Assembly: GCA_963734665.1 (NCBI GenBank)
Contig: CAVTIR010000013.1
Coordinates: forward strand, 1,054,001 to 1,118,000
Direction: 5' to 3'
Length of the DNA: 64,000 bases
Source of the DNA: Trebonia sp963734665
GTDB taxonomy: Bacteria > Actinomycetota > Actinomycetes > Streptosporangiales > Streptosporangiaceae
Part shown: positions 8,804-15,995 of the stretch, in pieces
Position numbering within the stretch: position 1 is the stretch's first letter
Layout of the letters: every line of letters begins with the position of its first letter
The notes under the pieces: model-generated
What the model saw: the letters and a program-made list of their open reading frames with translations, nothing else
Database searches by the model: none
Told to the model about the DNA's origin: nothing
Position numbers and translations under genes: made by a program

Positions 8804-9100
8804 GTGGACCCGGTCGCTTTGATCGTGACAGCACTGGCAGCCGGCGCAGGCTCTGCGGTGCAGGACGGGGCGTCGGATGCGGTCAAGGGCGCCTACACGC
8901 GGCTGCGGGAAGCGGTCTGCGAGCGGCTGGCGGGGTACCCGGACGGGGAACTGGCGCTGGCCCGGCATGAGGCTGGCCGGCAGGCCGGGCAGGCACCGCT
9001 GGCGGCGGTACTAGCCCGGGCGGGGGCGGGGAATGACGCGGGCCTGGCGGCTGCCGCCTTGGCGGTGATGGAACTGCTTGTAGGGAACGGACATAGATGA
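8804..9100 (+). pseudogene. 5' part of a split RHIM-like amyloid-motif gene
   Basis: GTG 8804 lies at the end of a GGGCGGGGAG ribosome-binding stretch. The frame encodes VDPVALIVTALAAGAGSAVQ, DGASDAVKGAYTRLREAVCE and LAVMELL, a helical head common in actinobacterial proteins that carry a following RHIM-like motif. At 9079 the frame runs into an inserted element and ends after eight foreign codons. Removing 9079-10672 (insertion plus one duplication copy) restores an uninterrupted frame that continues at 10673 with LDGGGARAGKYAV and the amyloid-type motif. The gene is therefore inactivated by transposition. Confidence 0.75.
9074..9078. repeat. 5-bp target-site duplication CTGCT, left copy
   Basis: CTGCT precedes the TGTAGGGA terminus of the inserted element and recurs at 10668-10672 directly after its ACA terminus. 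Joining the two flanks through one CTGCT restores the split reading frame exactly, which independently supports the boundary. Confidence 0.85.
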
Positions 9101-9169
9101 GCAGCGCGACCTGGGGCGTTGCATGTAGTTGAGCAGGGCTCGGGCAGGACCGGCTCGGGTAGTTGAGCA
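9094..9169. repeat. Left-end subterminal repeats (three TAxxTGAGCA decamers)
   Basis: Decamers TAGATGAGCA (9094-9103), TAGTTGAGCA (9126-9135) and TAGTTGAGCA (9160-9169) are spaced 32 and 34 bp apart, start to start. All face the same way and are the likely binding sites of the missing transposase. Confidence 0.7.
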
Positions 9170-9222
9170 CTTGTGGTCGCAGCGACGGTCGCAGTGCGTG
9201 CCTGCTCTTTTTGGCTGGGCCG

Positions 9223-10104
9223 TCACCCTCCTGTCGGACGCTGCGAGGCTTGAGCTGGCGGCTGGAGTCCGCACAGCAGTGCCGAGCGGTCCCACAGCTG
9301 TGCCGCCAGGTCCGGGTCGTCCGCGGCGGGGTTGACGGTGGCTGGCTTGCGGTCGGCGAAGTAGCCGCCGCTTTGCCAGTCCCTGCCAGGGATGCTGGCC
9401 GTGAGCCAGACCAGGGTGTCTGCTCCCCGCTCGGGAGACCGCAGGAGCAGGCGCAGCGGGGAGTTCACGAACAGCCGGACGGCGGGTGGCCCCGACTTCC
9501 CGAACTGTGACCGCACCGGGCCGGGATGGGCGGCGGCGGCGCTCACCCCCAGCGGGTCCCACCGGCGGGCCAGCTCGCGGGTGAACAGGACGTTCGCCAG
9601 CTTGCTCGCCTTGTAAGCACGCGCGGCGCTGTAGCCATCGGTCATGTCCAGGTCATCGATGGCAACGGCTGCGCCGCGCGCCGTGCTCGCGGAGCTGGAC
9701 GTCGTGATGATCCTGCCCTGTGCGGCGGTCAGGCGGTCCTTCAGGAGCATGGTCAGCAGGAACGGGGCCAGGTGGTTGACCTGGAAGGTGAGCTCGTGCC
9801 CGTCGGCGGTGATGGTGCGGCGGGCGCCGGCGACGAGGCCGGCGTTGTTGATCAGGACATCGATCCGGGGGTGCCGGGCCTGCAGCGCGGACGCCAGGGC
9901 GCGAACCTGATCGAGGTGGGTGAAGTCCGCGACGTGGTACTCGCTGCCGACATCCGCGGCGACGGCGCGGGTCTTCCCGGGCGATCTGCCCACGACCACG
10001 ACGTTGTCTCCGGCGCGGGCCAGGATCCGGGCGGCGGCGGCCCCGATACCGTCGCTGGCCCCGGTTATGACGACCACCCGGCGTTCGTCCGATACGGTGC
10101 TCAT
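9223..10104 (-). CDS. Short-chain dehydrogenase (retinol-dehydrogenase/WW-oxidoreductase-like SDR), transposon cargo
   Basis: A 293-aa SDR. The Rossmann motif is TGASDGIG near residue 15; the substrate-side sequence is DVLINNAGLVAGARRTITAD; the catalytic region is IITTSSSASTARG with YKASK as the Tyr-Lys pair; and AAHPGPVRSQFG follows. The INNAG, ELTFQVNHLAPFLLT and HPG-V-R-S features place it with longer SDRs of the retinol-dehydrogenase/oxidoreductase type rather than short fatty-acid reductases. It is divergent from the merR gene with only 48 bp between the starts, and a dyad there probably serves both. Substrate unknown. Confidence 0.85.
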   Translation of the reverse strand: MSTVSDERRVVVITGASDGIGAAAARILARAGDNVVVVGRSPGKTRAVAADVGSEYHVADFTHLDQVRALASALQARHPRIDVLINNAGLVAGARRTITADGHELTFQVNHLAPFLLTMLLKDRLTAAQGRIITTSSSASTARGAAVAIDDLDMTDGYSAARAYKASKLANVLFTRELARRWDPLGVSAAAAHPGPVRSQFGKSGPPAVRLFVNSPLRLLLRSPERGADTLVWLTASIPGRDWQSGGYFADRKPATVNPAADDPDLAAQLWDRSALLCGLQPPAQASQRPTGG

Positions 10105-10117
10105 GCGGAAAATGTAA

Positions 10118-10139
10118 ACTGTGGTCCATGGTCCACAGT
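10118..10139. promoter_or_regulatory. MerR-type operator between divergent SDR and merR genes
   Basis: A 22-bp near-palindrome lies between ATG 10104 (minus) and ATG 10153 (plus). Its outer half-sites are ACTGTGG and CCACAGT and the core is CCATGG; 20 of 22 positions are symmetric. Long dyads in the spacer of a divergent promoter are the classic MerR operator arrangement. Confidence 0.6.
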
Positions 10140-10152
10140 CAAGGAGCCAGCC

Positions 10153-10602
10153 ATGCTGATCGGCGAGGTCGCCCGTGAGGCCGGGGTCAGCCGGGACACG
10201 GTGCGCCTGTACACCCGCCTTGGGCTGGTGACGTGCACCGCGCGCCGGGCTGGCTCGCGGCTGTACGCCGACTATGATCCCAGCGCGGTCGATCTCGTCA
10301 AGGGCATCAAGACCGCCCAGTCGATCGGCTTCACCCTCGCCGAGCTCGGCCCCGTCGCCGCCGCGTACGTCGCAGGCTCTCTCGATGACGCCCGGCAGCG
10401 CGAATTGCTGGCTGCCAAGCTGTCCCAGGTCGAAGACAAGCGGCAGCAGCTAGACCAGATGTCAAAGTTCCTGCGTGCCAAGCTCGATGGCCTGGTAGCA
10501 GCTCACCAGAACGAGTGCGGCCCAGCGGGGTGCACCCCCGCGACCCAGGACCCGCTCCCGGCATCACCGACAGTCACCGGAATGGCGGCAATGCTCAAGT
10601 AA
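10153..10602 (+). CDS. MerR-family transcriptional regulator, transposon cargo
   Basis: A 149-aa protein; ATG 10153 is preceded by AAGGAG. The N-terminal winged helix-turn-helix reads MLIGEVAREAGVSRDTVRLY then TRLGLV, the MerR signature with the R-L-Y-T-R-L-G-L step. A dimerisation helix follows (AKLSQVEDKRQQLDQMSKFL), and the tail has two Cys (NECGPAGCTPATQ) that could sense metal or redox state; this is inference. Its stop codon overlaps the innermost right-end repeat of the host element: the last codons ATG-CTC-AAG-TAA are the TGCTCAAGTA decamer. It probably controls itself and the divergent SDR gene. Confidence 0.85.
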   Translation: MLIGEVAREAGVSRDTVRLYTRLGLVTCTARRAGSRLYADYDPSAVDLVKGIKTAQSIGFTLAELGPVAAAYVAGSLDDARQRELLAAKLSQVEDKRQQLDQMSKFLRAKLDGLVAAHQNECGPAGCTPATQDPLPASPTVTGMAAMLK

Positions 10603-10652
10603 CAAGGCCGCTGCTTATGTAGTGCTCAAGTAGGGAGCCGAATGCTCATCTA
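10592..10652. repeat. Right-end subterminal repeats (three TGAGCA-type decamers, inverted)
   Basis: TGCTCAAGTA at 10592-10601 and 10623-10632 and TGCTCATCTA at 10643-10652 are the inverted counterparts of the left-end decamers. The spacing is 31 and 20 bp, so the two ends are not identical; asymmetric ends are also usual in Tn7-like elements. Confidence 0.7.
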
Positions 10653-10667
10653 AACCTGATCCCTACA

Positions 10668-10672
10668 CTGCT
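10668..10672. repeat. 5-bp target-site duplication CTGCT, right copy
   Basis: Second CTGCT, directly after the ACA terminus of the element. Confidence 0.85.
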
Positions 10673-10880
10673 GGATGGGGGCGGGGCGCGGGCCGGGAAG
10701 TACGCGGTTCCGGTTACCGAGTCGCAGGGCGTGCAGGTCGGTGACCACAATACGCAGGTCAGTTACATCATTGGGGGGTACGGCGATCAGTGGGGGGGCC
10801 GCCGCGCGGCTCATCATGGAGTAGGTTACGCGCGCTCGGCGAACGTCGACGAGTCCGCTGATTCGAGTTCAACGGCGTGA
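10673..10880 (+). pseudogene. 3' part of the split gene, carrying a RHIM-like amyloid motif
   Basis: In the frame restored by removing the inserted element, the translation runs LDGGGARAGKYAVPVTESQ, then GVQVGDHNTQVSYIIGGYGD, and stops at TGA 10878-10880. The V-Q-V-G-D-x-N-T-Q core resembles the RHIM-like motifs used by bacteria to pass amyloid signals between NLR-type or similar proteins and effector domains. No effector domain follows: after the motif the sequence becomes unremarkable and meets a TPR relic on the other strand. The original protein may have been longer. Confidence 0.65.
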
Positions 10881-11330
10881 TTGAGGTCGGCGAGCGACTG
10901 GTCAAACTGGAACATCTGTCGTGGTGTGCCGCCTCTTTGCGGCGAATGGCCACGCGATGGAAGGATCTCTTTCGATGACTTCGCTGAATTTAGCGATTGC
11001 AGCTTCATAGCACCTAAGGCCGCGATAGGAAGAACCCCGCCCAGCGATCGCCAGATATCTTCCCGATCCAGGCTGGCTGCTTGGTCAAAGTCATCTAGCG
11101 CCATCCGAAATTGATTCATCGACAAATGCGCGTATCCTCGCCTGCCGAAGGCTTCGCTAAAGTCAGGGCTTATCTCGATCACCCTTACTGAAGTCCGCTA
11201 TCGCTTCCTCATGCCGCTTCAAGTACTGGTACATATCGCCGCGCTGGACGATGGCCGCCAGGTAGCCGGGGAACTCGTCGATAGTGCCGGTCAGATCGGC
11301 CAGTGCCGCATCATATTGTTGGAATATTGT
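10826..11330 (-). pseudogene. Tetratricopeptide-repeat protein relic
   Basis: Minus-strand TPR units can be read as QYDAALADLTGTIDEFPGYL, YQYLKRHEEAIADFSK, then after a one-base shift VIEISPDFSEAFGRRGYAHL, SMNQFRMALDDFDQAASLD and finally FDQSLADLNHAVELESAD. The frameshift lies near 11180 (TTCAGTAAG-G-GTGATC) and the spacing between later units is degenerate. No start codon or N-terminal domain remains. TPR arrays often form the C-terminus of actinobacterial signalling proteins, so this may be the tail of a lost gene. Confidence 0.55.
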
Positions 11331-11489
11331 TGGACCGAGAAGTACGCCAGGCTCCGGCTGGCCCGTGCCTGCACGTCTTTGGGGAAGATCCGTTCCACTT
11401 CAGCATCGACGCGAGCGTTCGGGACCAGCCGTAGGCCGCTCACGCCCTCGTTTGGCCACGGATAGATCGGGACCTGGATTCGCTGCCCG

Positions 11490-11627
11490 GGCTAGGGACC
11501 AGGACTGGGAGTTCCGGTCCGCGAGCACCAGCATGCCCGGCCCGAGGCAGCCCAGCAGGTCCAGGGCCAGCGCCTTCTCCCCGTCGGTGACCGTCTCCGC
11601 ACCCGGGGCGAGGGTCATCGAGACCAC
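11490..11627 (-). pseudogene. IS4-like transposase fragment
   Basis: The minus-strand frame contains TDGEKALALDLLGCLGPGML followed by VLADRNSQSWSLARAA. This matches the segment L-L-x-x-L-x-x-G-M-L-V-L-A-D-R-N-x-x-S-x-x-L found around the second Asp of IS4-type DDE transposases. Only about 46 codons are recognisable. Confidence 0.45.
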
Positions 11628-11639
11628 TCCTCAGCTGCT

Positions 11640-12150
11640 CGAGCCCCCCAGCCGCAGATCGAGCAAGCGATTCAGCTCGCCGTGAGCCGGATGGAGCGTC
11701 CCGGCGGCGACATCACCGGCACAGTCCGCGTGCACGGCCCGCTGCTGCCGCTGGACGCGGTCCCTAAGCCGTGCCGGCCGGCCGGCACCAGGTACGTGCC
11801 GGGCCCGCGGCCGGGAAACCACAGGCCGGCGTGAGGTCTGCGGCGATGAGGGCGCTCGGCGTGCCGGCGCCCGGCGAGTCAGGCAGGCCCCAGCCGGGGT
11901 CGGACGTGGCGGACCCGGGCAGCGGCTCCGGGCACGCGGGAGCCGACGGGGGACAGGATCCTGCGCTAGCGGTGAACGGAGGGTCGTTTCCGGCGGCCGG
12001 TCCGTGCGTTGACGGCATGCGGGTTCGCAGTAGTAGGCGCGGCATCCGGTGTGCCGAGTACACATTTCCCTGGTCAGCGCGTCGCCGTATGGGGGCCGGC
12101 AGTCCACCTGAGGGGGTAAACCTGTCGGACCGCCAGCGCGTCACGTGGAT
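11640..12150. other. About 500 bp with no secure gene
   Basis: Frames in both directions are open but without family features. A plus-strand segment from about 11680 reads MERPGGDITGTVRVHGPLLP and may be part of a degraded gene, but I do not recognise it. The stretch leads into the palindrome at 12151. Confidence 0.35.
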
Positions 12151-12178
12151 AGAGGGTAAGGCGCGCGCCTTACCCTCT
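12151..12178. promoter_or_regulatory. 28-bp perfect palindrome upstream of a small membrane-protein gene
   Basis: The arms AGAGGGTAAGGCGC and GCGCCTTACCCTCT meet without a spacer and form a perfect 28-bp palindrome ending 17 bp before ATG 12196. Its position and symmetry suggest an operator for a dimeric repressor; a cruciform or replication site is the alternative. Confidence 0.55.
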
Positions 12179-12195
12179 CCGAATGGAGGCCGCAT

Positions 12196-12384
12196 ATGAC
12201 GAAAGACCCTCGGTCCCCACCGGGGGCTATGAAGTCTTCCGAAGACGCTAAGTCTTCGGAAGACGAGAAGTGGCGGACGGTCCGGTCCGCCCTGGACAGT
12301 TGGAACCGGACCGCCCGCATGTGCGTGATCTACCTGACTCTCAACGTCCCCGTTGAGATCCTGGCTTGGCTGATCAAGCACTAA
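12196..12384 (+). CDS. Small one-helix membrane protein, 62 aa
   Basis: ATG 12196 has GGAGG 6 nt upstream. The N-terminal half is hydrophilic, with a duplicated KSSED motif (MKSSEDAKSSEDEK). Residues about 40-60 (MCVIYLTLNVPVEILAWLIK) form one hydrophobic helix, so the predicted topology is a single-pass membrane protein with a charged cytoplasmic head. The duplicated KSSED codons form a 13-bp inverted repeat in the DNA (12234-12264). Small membrane proteins of this type are frequent on actinobacterial integrative elements, but I do not recognise the family. Confidence 0.55.
   Translation: MTKDPRSPPGAMKSSEDAKSSEDEKWRTVRSALDSWNRTARMCVIYLTLNVPVEILAWLIKH
12234..12264 (+). repeat. 13-bp inverted repeat inside the 62-aa gene
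   Basis: GTCTTCCGAAGAC (12234-12246) and its exact reverse complement GTCTTCGGAAGAC (12252-12264) are separated by GCTAA. In mRNA this would be a stable hairpin about 40 nt into the coding sequence. It encodes the two KSSED motifs. Confidence 0.6.
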
Positions 12385-12782
12385 GTAGTGGGTGCCGAGG
12401 CAGCAACCTCGGCACCCACACCCTCTACTGACTGAGACGCACTACCACGACGTCGGATCACAGCTTGGCAGATTTTTCTGAGCTGACCGAAATTTTCCGG
12501 GTCCCAGGCTCTGCTTAGCGAGTCAACGAAGTCGACGAGCGCCAGGACCTCGACCATCCGGGCCGCACTGCACCTGTGCCAGGCTTCGGGTGTACCTGGT
12601 GTGCCTGTACTTGACTTGCTCCGTGCTCGCCGCACCCGGCCAGTCGACGAGCACCACCGCCCCGGCCCCACCCGTACGGGTTCGGACCCGCTTTCGGCGT
12701 CGATCGAGACCGATGACGAAACCATGTCGTCCACCCGCTTGCTGAGGTCCCGCACGGCGGCGAGCACGTCCACGAGCGGCAC
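12381..12782 (-). CDS. Hypothetical protein, possibly frameshifted at its 5' end
   Basis: A 133-aa frame with protein-like segments VPLVDVLAAVRDLSKRVDDM and MVEVLALVDFVDSLSRAWDP then FGQLRKICQAVIRRRG, joined by a less convincing middle. Upstream, a different minus-strand frame contains the similar helix HADLPGILRDLSARVDGALS, which would precede it in one protein if a frameshift near 12800 were corrected. It may therefore be the 3' half of a broken gene. No known family is recognised. Its stop overlaps the end of the convergent 62-aa gene by 4 bp. Confidence 0.35.
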   Translation of the reverse strand: MPLVDVLAAVRDLSKRVDDMVSSSVSIDAESGSEPVRVGPGRWCSSTGRVRRARSKSSTGTPGTPEAWHRCSAARMVEVLALVDFVDSLSRAWDPENFGQLRKICQAVIRRRGSASQSVEGVGAEVAASAPTT

Positions 12783-13045
12783 GGTTTCGGCGGGCCCGGC
12801 TGGGGCGGCGAAAGTGCGCCGTCGACCCGCGCGGAGAGGTCTCGCAGGATGCCGGGCAGATCGGCGTGCGGCACGGGTTCGTCACTCCCGTCCGGGGCGC
12901 CGGCATCGTGCGGCCTGCTCGGCGAGTGCCGAAACTGTGCCGCCGGTCGACGTGCACCACCGCCTCGACCACGGCCGGGTCCACATCCCCGTACGGGCTC
13001 AGCCCCTGCCATTTCCCGTACGGGCTCGGGGGCCTGTACGGGCTC
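12671..13045. repeat. Recurrent CCCGTACGGG palindromes
   Basis: The perfect decamer CCCGTACGGG occurs at 12671-12680, 12988-12997 and 13015-13024, and a variant CTGTACGGGCTC follows at about 13034. The last three form a cluster with the shared extension CGTACGGGCTC. They could be regulator or replication-protein sites of a former plasmid-like element. No matching regulator is identified here. Confidence 0.45.
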
Positions 13046-13161
13046 CGACCACGGTCGCGGCATTCAAGATGAGGCAAGGCGCGTTCTCGCCTAACGTTAG
13101 CTCCATCGCTGCGTGTCAACTCGCCGCCCTGCACCAGGACGTCCTAGCGAGTAGCAATGTC

Positions 13162-14065
13162 GTAAGCATTCACCCGTGTGACCGGGTGTGATGGTGGCGT
13201 GGACTGCTGATTGCCCTTATGGGGAGGCTGGCTGGGCTGGCGGTGTCCAGGCGATGCCGAGCATGAGCTGTTCCAGGGCCTGGAGGGCACCGAGGCCGTG
13301 TTTCCTGGCGGTGTCGATGTAGCTGCGGATGTCGAGGCGGTCCTGGGTGACGTCGTCGCTGGTCAGGCGGCCGGAGACTTTCTGCTGGGTCTTCAGGGGG
13401 CGGACGCCTCGCTCGCTGAGGTTGTTCGTCGGCCAGATGCTCGTGTCGCGAGCGAAGCGGAGGACGTCGCCCTCGTGGTCGCGGCAGAACTCCAGCAGCT
13501 CGCGGCCGGGCTGCTGCCTGAGGGCGGTCCTGGGGCCGGGGACGCGGCGGACGGCGGCCAGGCCGACGGTGACGGCGCGGCGGAACTCAAGCTCCAGCGG
13601 GCTGCGGACGTCATCGGGGACGGCGGGCAGGTCGTGGTCGCGGGCGGCGTGCCAGGCGCGGATGAGGGCGCGCAGCGCCCTCATCGCCTGTTCCGGCCAG
13701 CCGCTGGCGGGGTAGCTCTCGGCGCAGTCCTGCAGGTCGCGCAGGAGGTGGGCAGCGCAGGCCTGGTGCCCGGCGAGGCCCGTCCAGGTCTCGCTCCAGT
13801 AGCCGGCGTAGCGGTCGGTGACCGCGATCCCGGCGAAGGACGGCAGGATTCCGCCCTTCTTCATGATCTCGATGCTGCGGGTGCCCAGGTGGAACGCGGA
13901 ATACAGCTCGGTGAACGCGCCGTGGACGTACTTCTTCTCTCCCGCGGGCCCGGAACGGAGCGTGGTCTCGTCGAACCCGGCGACCAGCGTGGCCGCGATC
14001 AGCGCCCGGATCAGCCGGACGGGCTCCGCGGCCCGGCCGGCGGCCTTGCGCAGGCAGGAGTTGGC
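13162..14065 (-). mobile_element. IS66-family element, 5'-truncated, copy 1
   Basis: GTAAGC at 13162, followed by the CACCCG/CGGGTG dyad, resembles the GTAA-beginning terminus of IS66 elements and lies 55 bp beyond the transposase stop. The other end is missing because the transposase is cut off at its N-terminal side near 14065. A degenerate second copy in opposite orientation lies at 15024-15345. Confidence 0.5.
13217..14065 (-). pseudogene. IS66-family transposase, N-terminally truncated
   Basis: The minus-strand frame from 14065 gives LIRALIAATLVAGFDETTLR, ITVTDRYAGYW-type text (IAVTDRYAGYWSETW), HQACAAHLLRDLQDCAESYP and SIWPTNNLSERGVRPLKTQQ then KVSGRLTSDD. These are the IS66 DDE core (D-E-T, H-x-x-C-x-A-H-L-L-R-D and N-N-x-x-E-R-x-x-R). 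An in-frame TGA at 14066-14068 and loss of the N-terminal leucine-zipper and zinc-binding regions show that it is not functional. Confidence 0.85.
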
Positions 14066-14209
14066 TCAGTCACGCCCAGATCATGCCCGAAACCACGCCC
14101 GGCCGGCCGCCCGGCAGCCCAACCGTGACCTCAACGAGTAACCCAGCGTCGCCCAGGACTCAAGCCAGCCGAAAGGCCTGAATGCTTATATACGAAGATC
14201 ATAAATAGC

Positions 14210-14215
14210 TATACT
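14210..14215 (+). promoter_or_regulatory. -10 element TATACT, possible leaderless promoter
   Basis: TATACT lies in an unusually AT-rich stretch and ends 7 bp before the ATG at 14223, so transcription would begin at or within a base or two of the start codon. There is no ribosome-binding site before that ATG. Both facts fit a leaderless mRNA. A convincing -35 box is not seen. Confidence 0.45.
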
Positions 14216-14222
14216 GCGCGGC

Positions 14223-14996
14223 ATGGAATTGAAGACACTCACATGGAATATCGGCGGCGGGAAACTGCTACAAGACGGCGCGGACCCGTTGCGCATCGCG
14301 TCGCATGCGGAAAACGGCCTCGATGCTATCGCCGGGCTTCTGGAGTCGGAGGAGCCCGGCGTTATCGCGCTTCAGGAGACACAGCGGAAAGAAGGGTACG
14401 ACCAGGCCGAGCTGATAGCCAGTTCTTTGGGCTACGAGCACTACTTCCACGATTCCACGTCAGAATCACATATCGATACCGATTGCCGACTTGGCCACTG
14501 CGTGATTTCGAAATACCCGATCTCGCAGCACCGCTTCGGGCTTTTCGAGAATCCGAACGCTCAGGTAACCTGGGAAGACGGCAGCACCGCCACGACCCAC
14601 GACAAAGGATTCAGCAGCTGCGTGGTATCGATCGGCGACACGCAGATCGAGGTGACCACGCTGCACCTCATCCCGTTCAGGATGTTTAAAATCGAGCTGG
14701 AATCGCGGACAGCTCAGGGCATACTGCAGGATGTCGCCGGTAAGCTCGTGCCGTCTCGTGACAAGGCCTTGATCCAGGGAGACTTCAATATCGACCGCCC
14801 CGGAGTCCAGCCGTATCTACGGCAGCTGTTCGCCAGGGCAGGTCTCGCGGAAGTTGCCATCGACGAGCCGACCACGCCCGGGGGACGCCGCAACGACCAC
14901 ATCCTGTACAGGGGACTGGCCTTGAAGTCGAAGCGCATCGTGTCGGGCGTACGCACCGACCACTATCCCGTCATAGCCACGTTCGAGGCCCGGTAG
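14223..14996 (+). CDS. Endonuclease/exonuclease/phosphatase (EEP) family protein
   Basis: A 257-aa protein with the full EEP motif set: LTWNIGGG (first metal-site Asn), GVIALQET (catalytic Glu), LGHCVISKYPI, TTLHLIPF, IQGDFNID (Asp and Asn), RNDHILYRG and a final DHYPVIATFE (general-base His). EEP enzymes cleave phosphodiester or phosphomonoester bonds with a divalent metal; substrates range from DNA to phosphoinositides, and nothing here decides. There is no signal peptide. The gene is less GC-rich than the average of the window and is flanked by two IS66 relics in opposite orientation, so it was probably acquired. Confidence 0.85.
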   Translation: MELKTLTWNIGGGKLLQDGADPLRIASHAENGLDAIAGLLESEEPGVIALQETQRKEGYDQAELIASSLGYEHYFHDSTSESHIDTDCRLGHCVISKYPISQHRFGLFENPNAQVTWEDGSTATTHDKGFSSCVVSIGDTQIEVTTLHLIPFRMFKIELESRTAQGILQDVAGKLVPSRDKALIQGDFNIDRPGVQPYLRQLFARAGLAEVAIDEPTTPGGRRNDHILYRGLALKSKRIVSGVRTDHYPVIATFEAR

Positions 14997-15023
14997 CCAC
15001 CTGTTCTCGACGGCCAGGCCGCA

Positions 15024-15345
15024 ACTCATCCCGGCGAGCCGCGCGAGTTCCGCCGCGCCGTCACGTTCAGCCTGCCGGCGGTACCGCGCGTGCCCGGGCC
15101 GAGGACCACCGTGAAGCAGAAGCCCGGGAGGGAGATGCCGGAGTCCTGCCGGAACCGGGAAGCCGACGTGCCCCGCTTCGCCTCCGACACGCCCATATGG
15201 CCGACAAGCAACATCTCGGAGCGCGGAGTCCGCCCCCTGAACACAGCAGAAGATCAGCGGGCGCCTGACCAGCGACGACGTCACCCAGAACCGCCCCGAC
15301 ATCCACGGCTACATCGACACCCCCAGGAAACACGGCCCCGGCGCC
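15024..15345 (+). pseudogene. IS66-family transposase fragment, copy 2 (inverted, frameshifted)
   Basis: The plus-strand translation EFRRAVTFSLPAVPRVPGPR, EADVPRFASDTPIWPTSNIS and ERGVRPLN, then after a shift near 15255 ISGRLTSDDVTQNRPDIHGY, is the same region as in copy 1 (EFRRAVTVGLAAVRRVPGPR, WPTNNLSERGVRPLK, VSGRLTSDDVTQDRLDI). It is more decayed than copy 1. Confidence 0.7.
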
Positions 15346-15375
15346 CTCAAGGTCTATGGTCGACTGGCAGGCTGG

Positions 15376-15995
15376 TGACGGCGCACTCCCCCAACTTCGC
15401 CCCTCGACTGGGCGCTCGAAGGGGGGCAGCTTCGGTACTCGGTAGCCCGGCTGCCGGTCCGCGCTTGCCGACGGCGCTGCCTTGTCGATGGCCGCCTCAT
15501 ATTGATCCCGAGCAGGTCGTCGGCTCTTTTGACGCTATGGGGAGCTGACGAGGATACCGAAGTACCGAGCTAGCCGGGGCGGGTCGATGCTGTGAATGAG
15601 GCTATCGCCTGACTCCTCGGCCGCGGAAGAACCCTCAAATCATTCACGGTCACCGCAGCGCCGGCCTTTTTCTGTTTCGGGATTACCTCGCTCGCGTCGG
15701 GAATGTCGGTGCACACGCCACGTGGAAACAGGTGTTACCAGCGCGGAACTGCCACTCGTCTAGTACCTCAACCTTCTGATCCGTAGAAATCTCCGCCTCC
15801 ATCCCGATCAGTGCAGACACGGGTCGACCTGCAAGAATGCCGCTCGATGATTCGCACTAACTGAGATGCGGCACTACGCCGCACTCGTGCCCCAGCGTCG
15901 GCGTCGCGACCGTGGTACCAGGCAGCGTTGCGGATCTTGGCGCGGCTTGCCATCGTGGTTGTGCAATCGTCTGCAGCCCCGGGAGGAACCCTGAG
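15376..15995. other. 620-bp stretch with no gene recognised
   Basis: No frame carries a family signature or a convincing start; the plus-strand frame running to 15548 is read-through from the IS66 relic. The last 40 bp hold the GGGAGGAA ribosome-binding site of the next gene. Confidence 0.5.

Larger units (their letters stand above)
9079..10667. mobile_element. Transposase-less TGT/ACA element with 5-bp duplication (TnsB/TniA/IstA-type ends)
   Basis: Both 25-bp ends begin TGTAGGGA and finish with TAGATGAGCA; they match at 20 of 25 positions. Related copies of the decamer TA(G/C)(A/T)TGAGCA follow inside each end: 9094, 9126 and 9160 on the left, and reverse-complement copies at 10643, 10623 and 10592 on the right. 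TGT...ACA termini, 5-bp target duplications and repeated transposase-binding sites at each end are the architecture of Tn7, Tn5053/Tn402, Tn552 and IS21 relatives. The 1,589 bp hold only a divergent SDR/merR pair, so mobilisation would require a transposase in trans. The nearest family is not decided. Confidence 0.8.
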
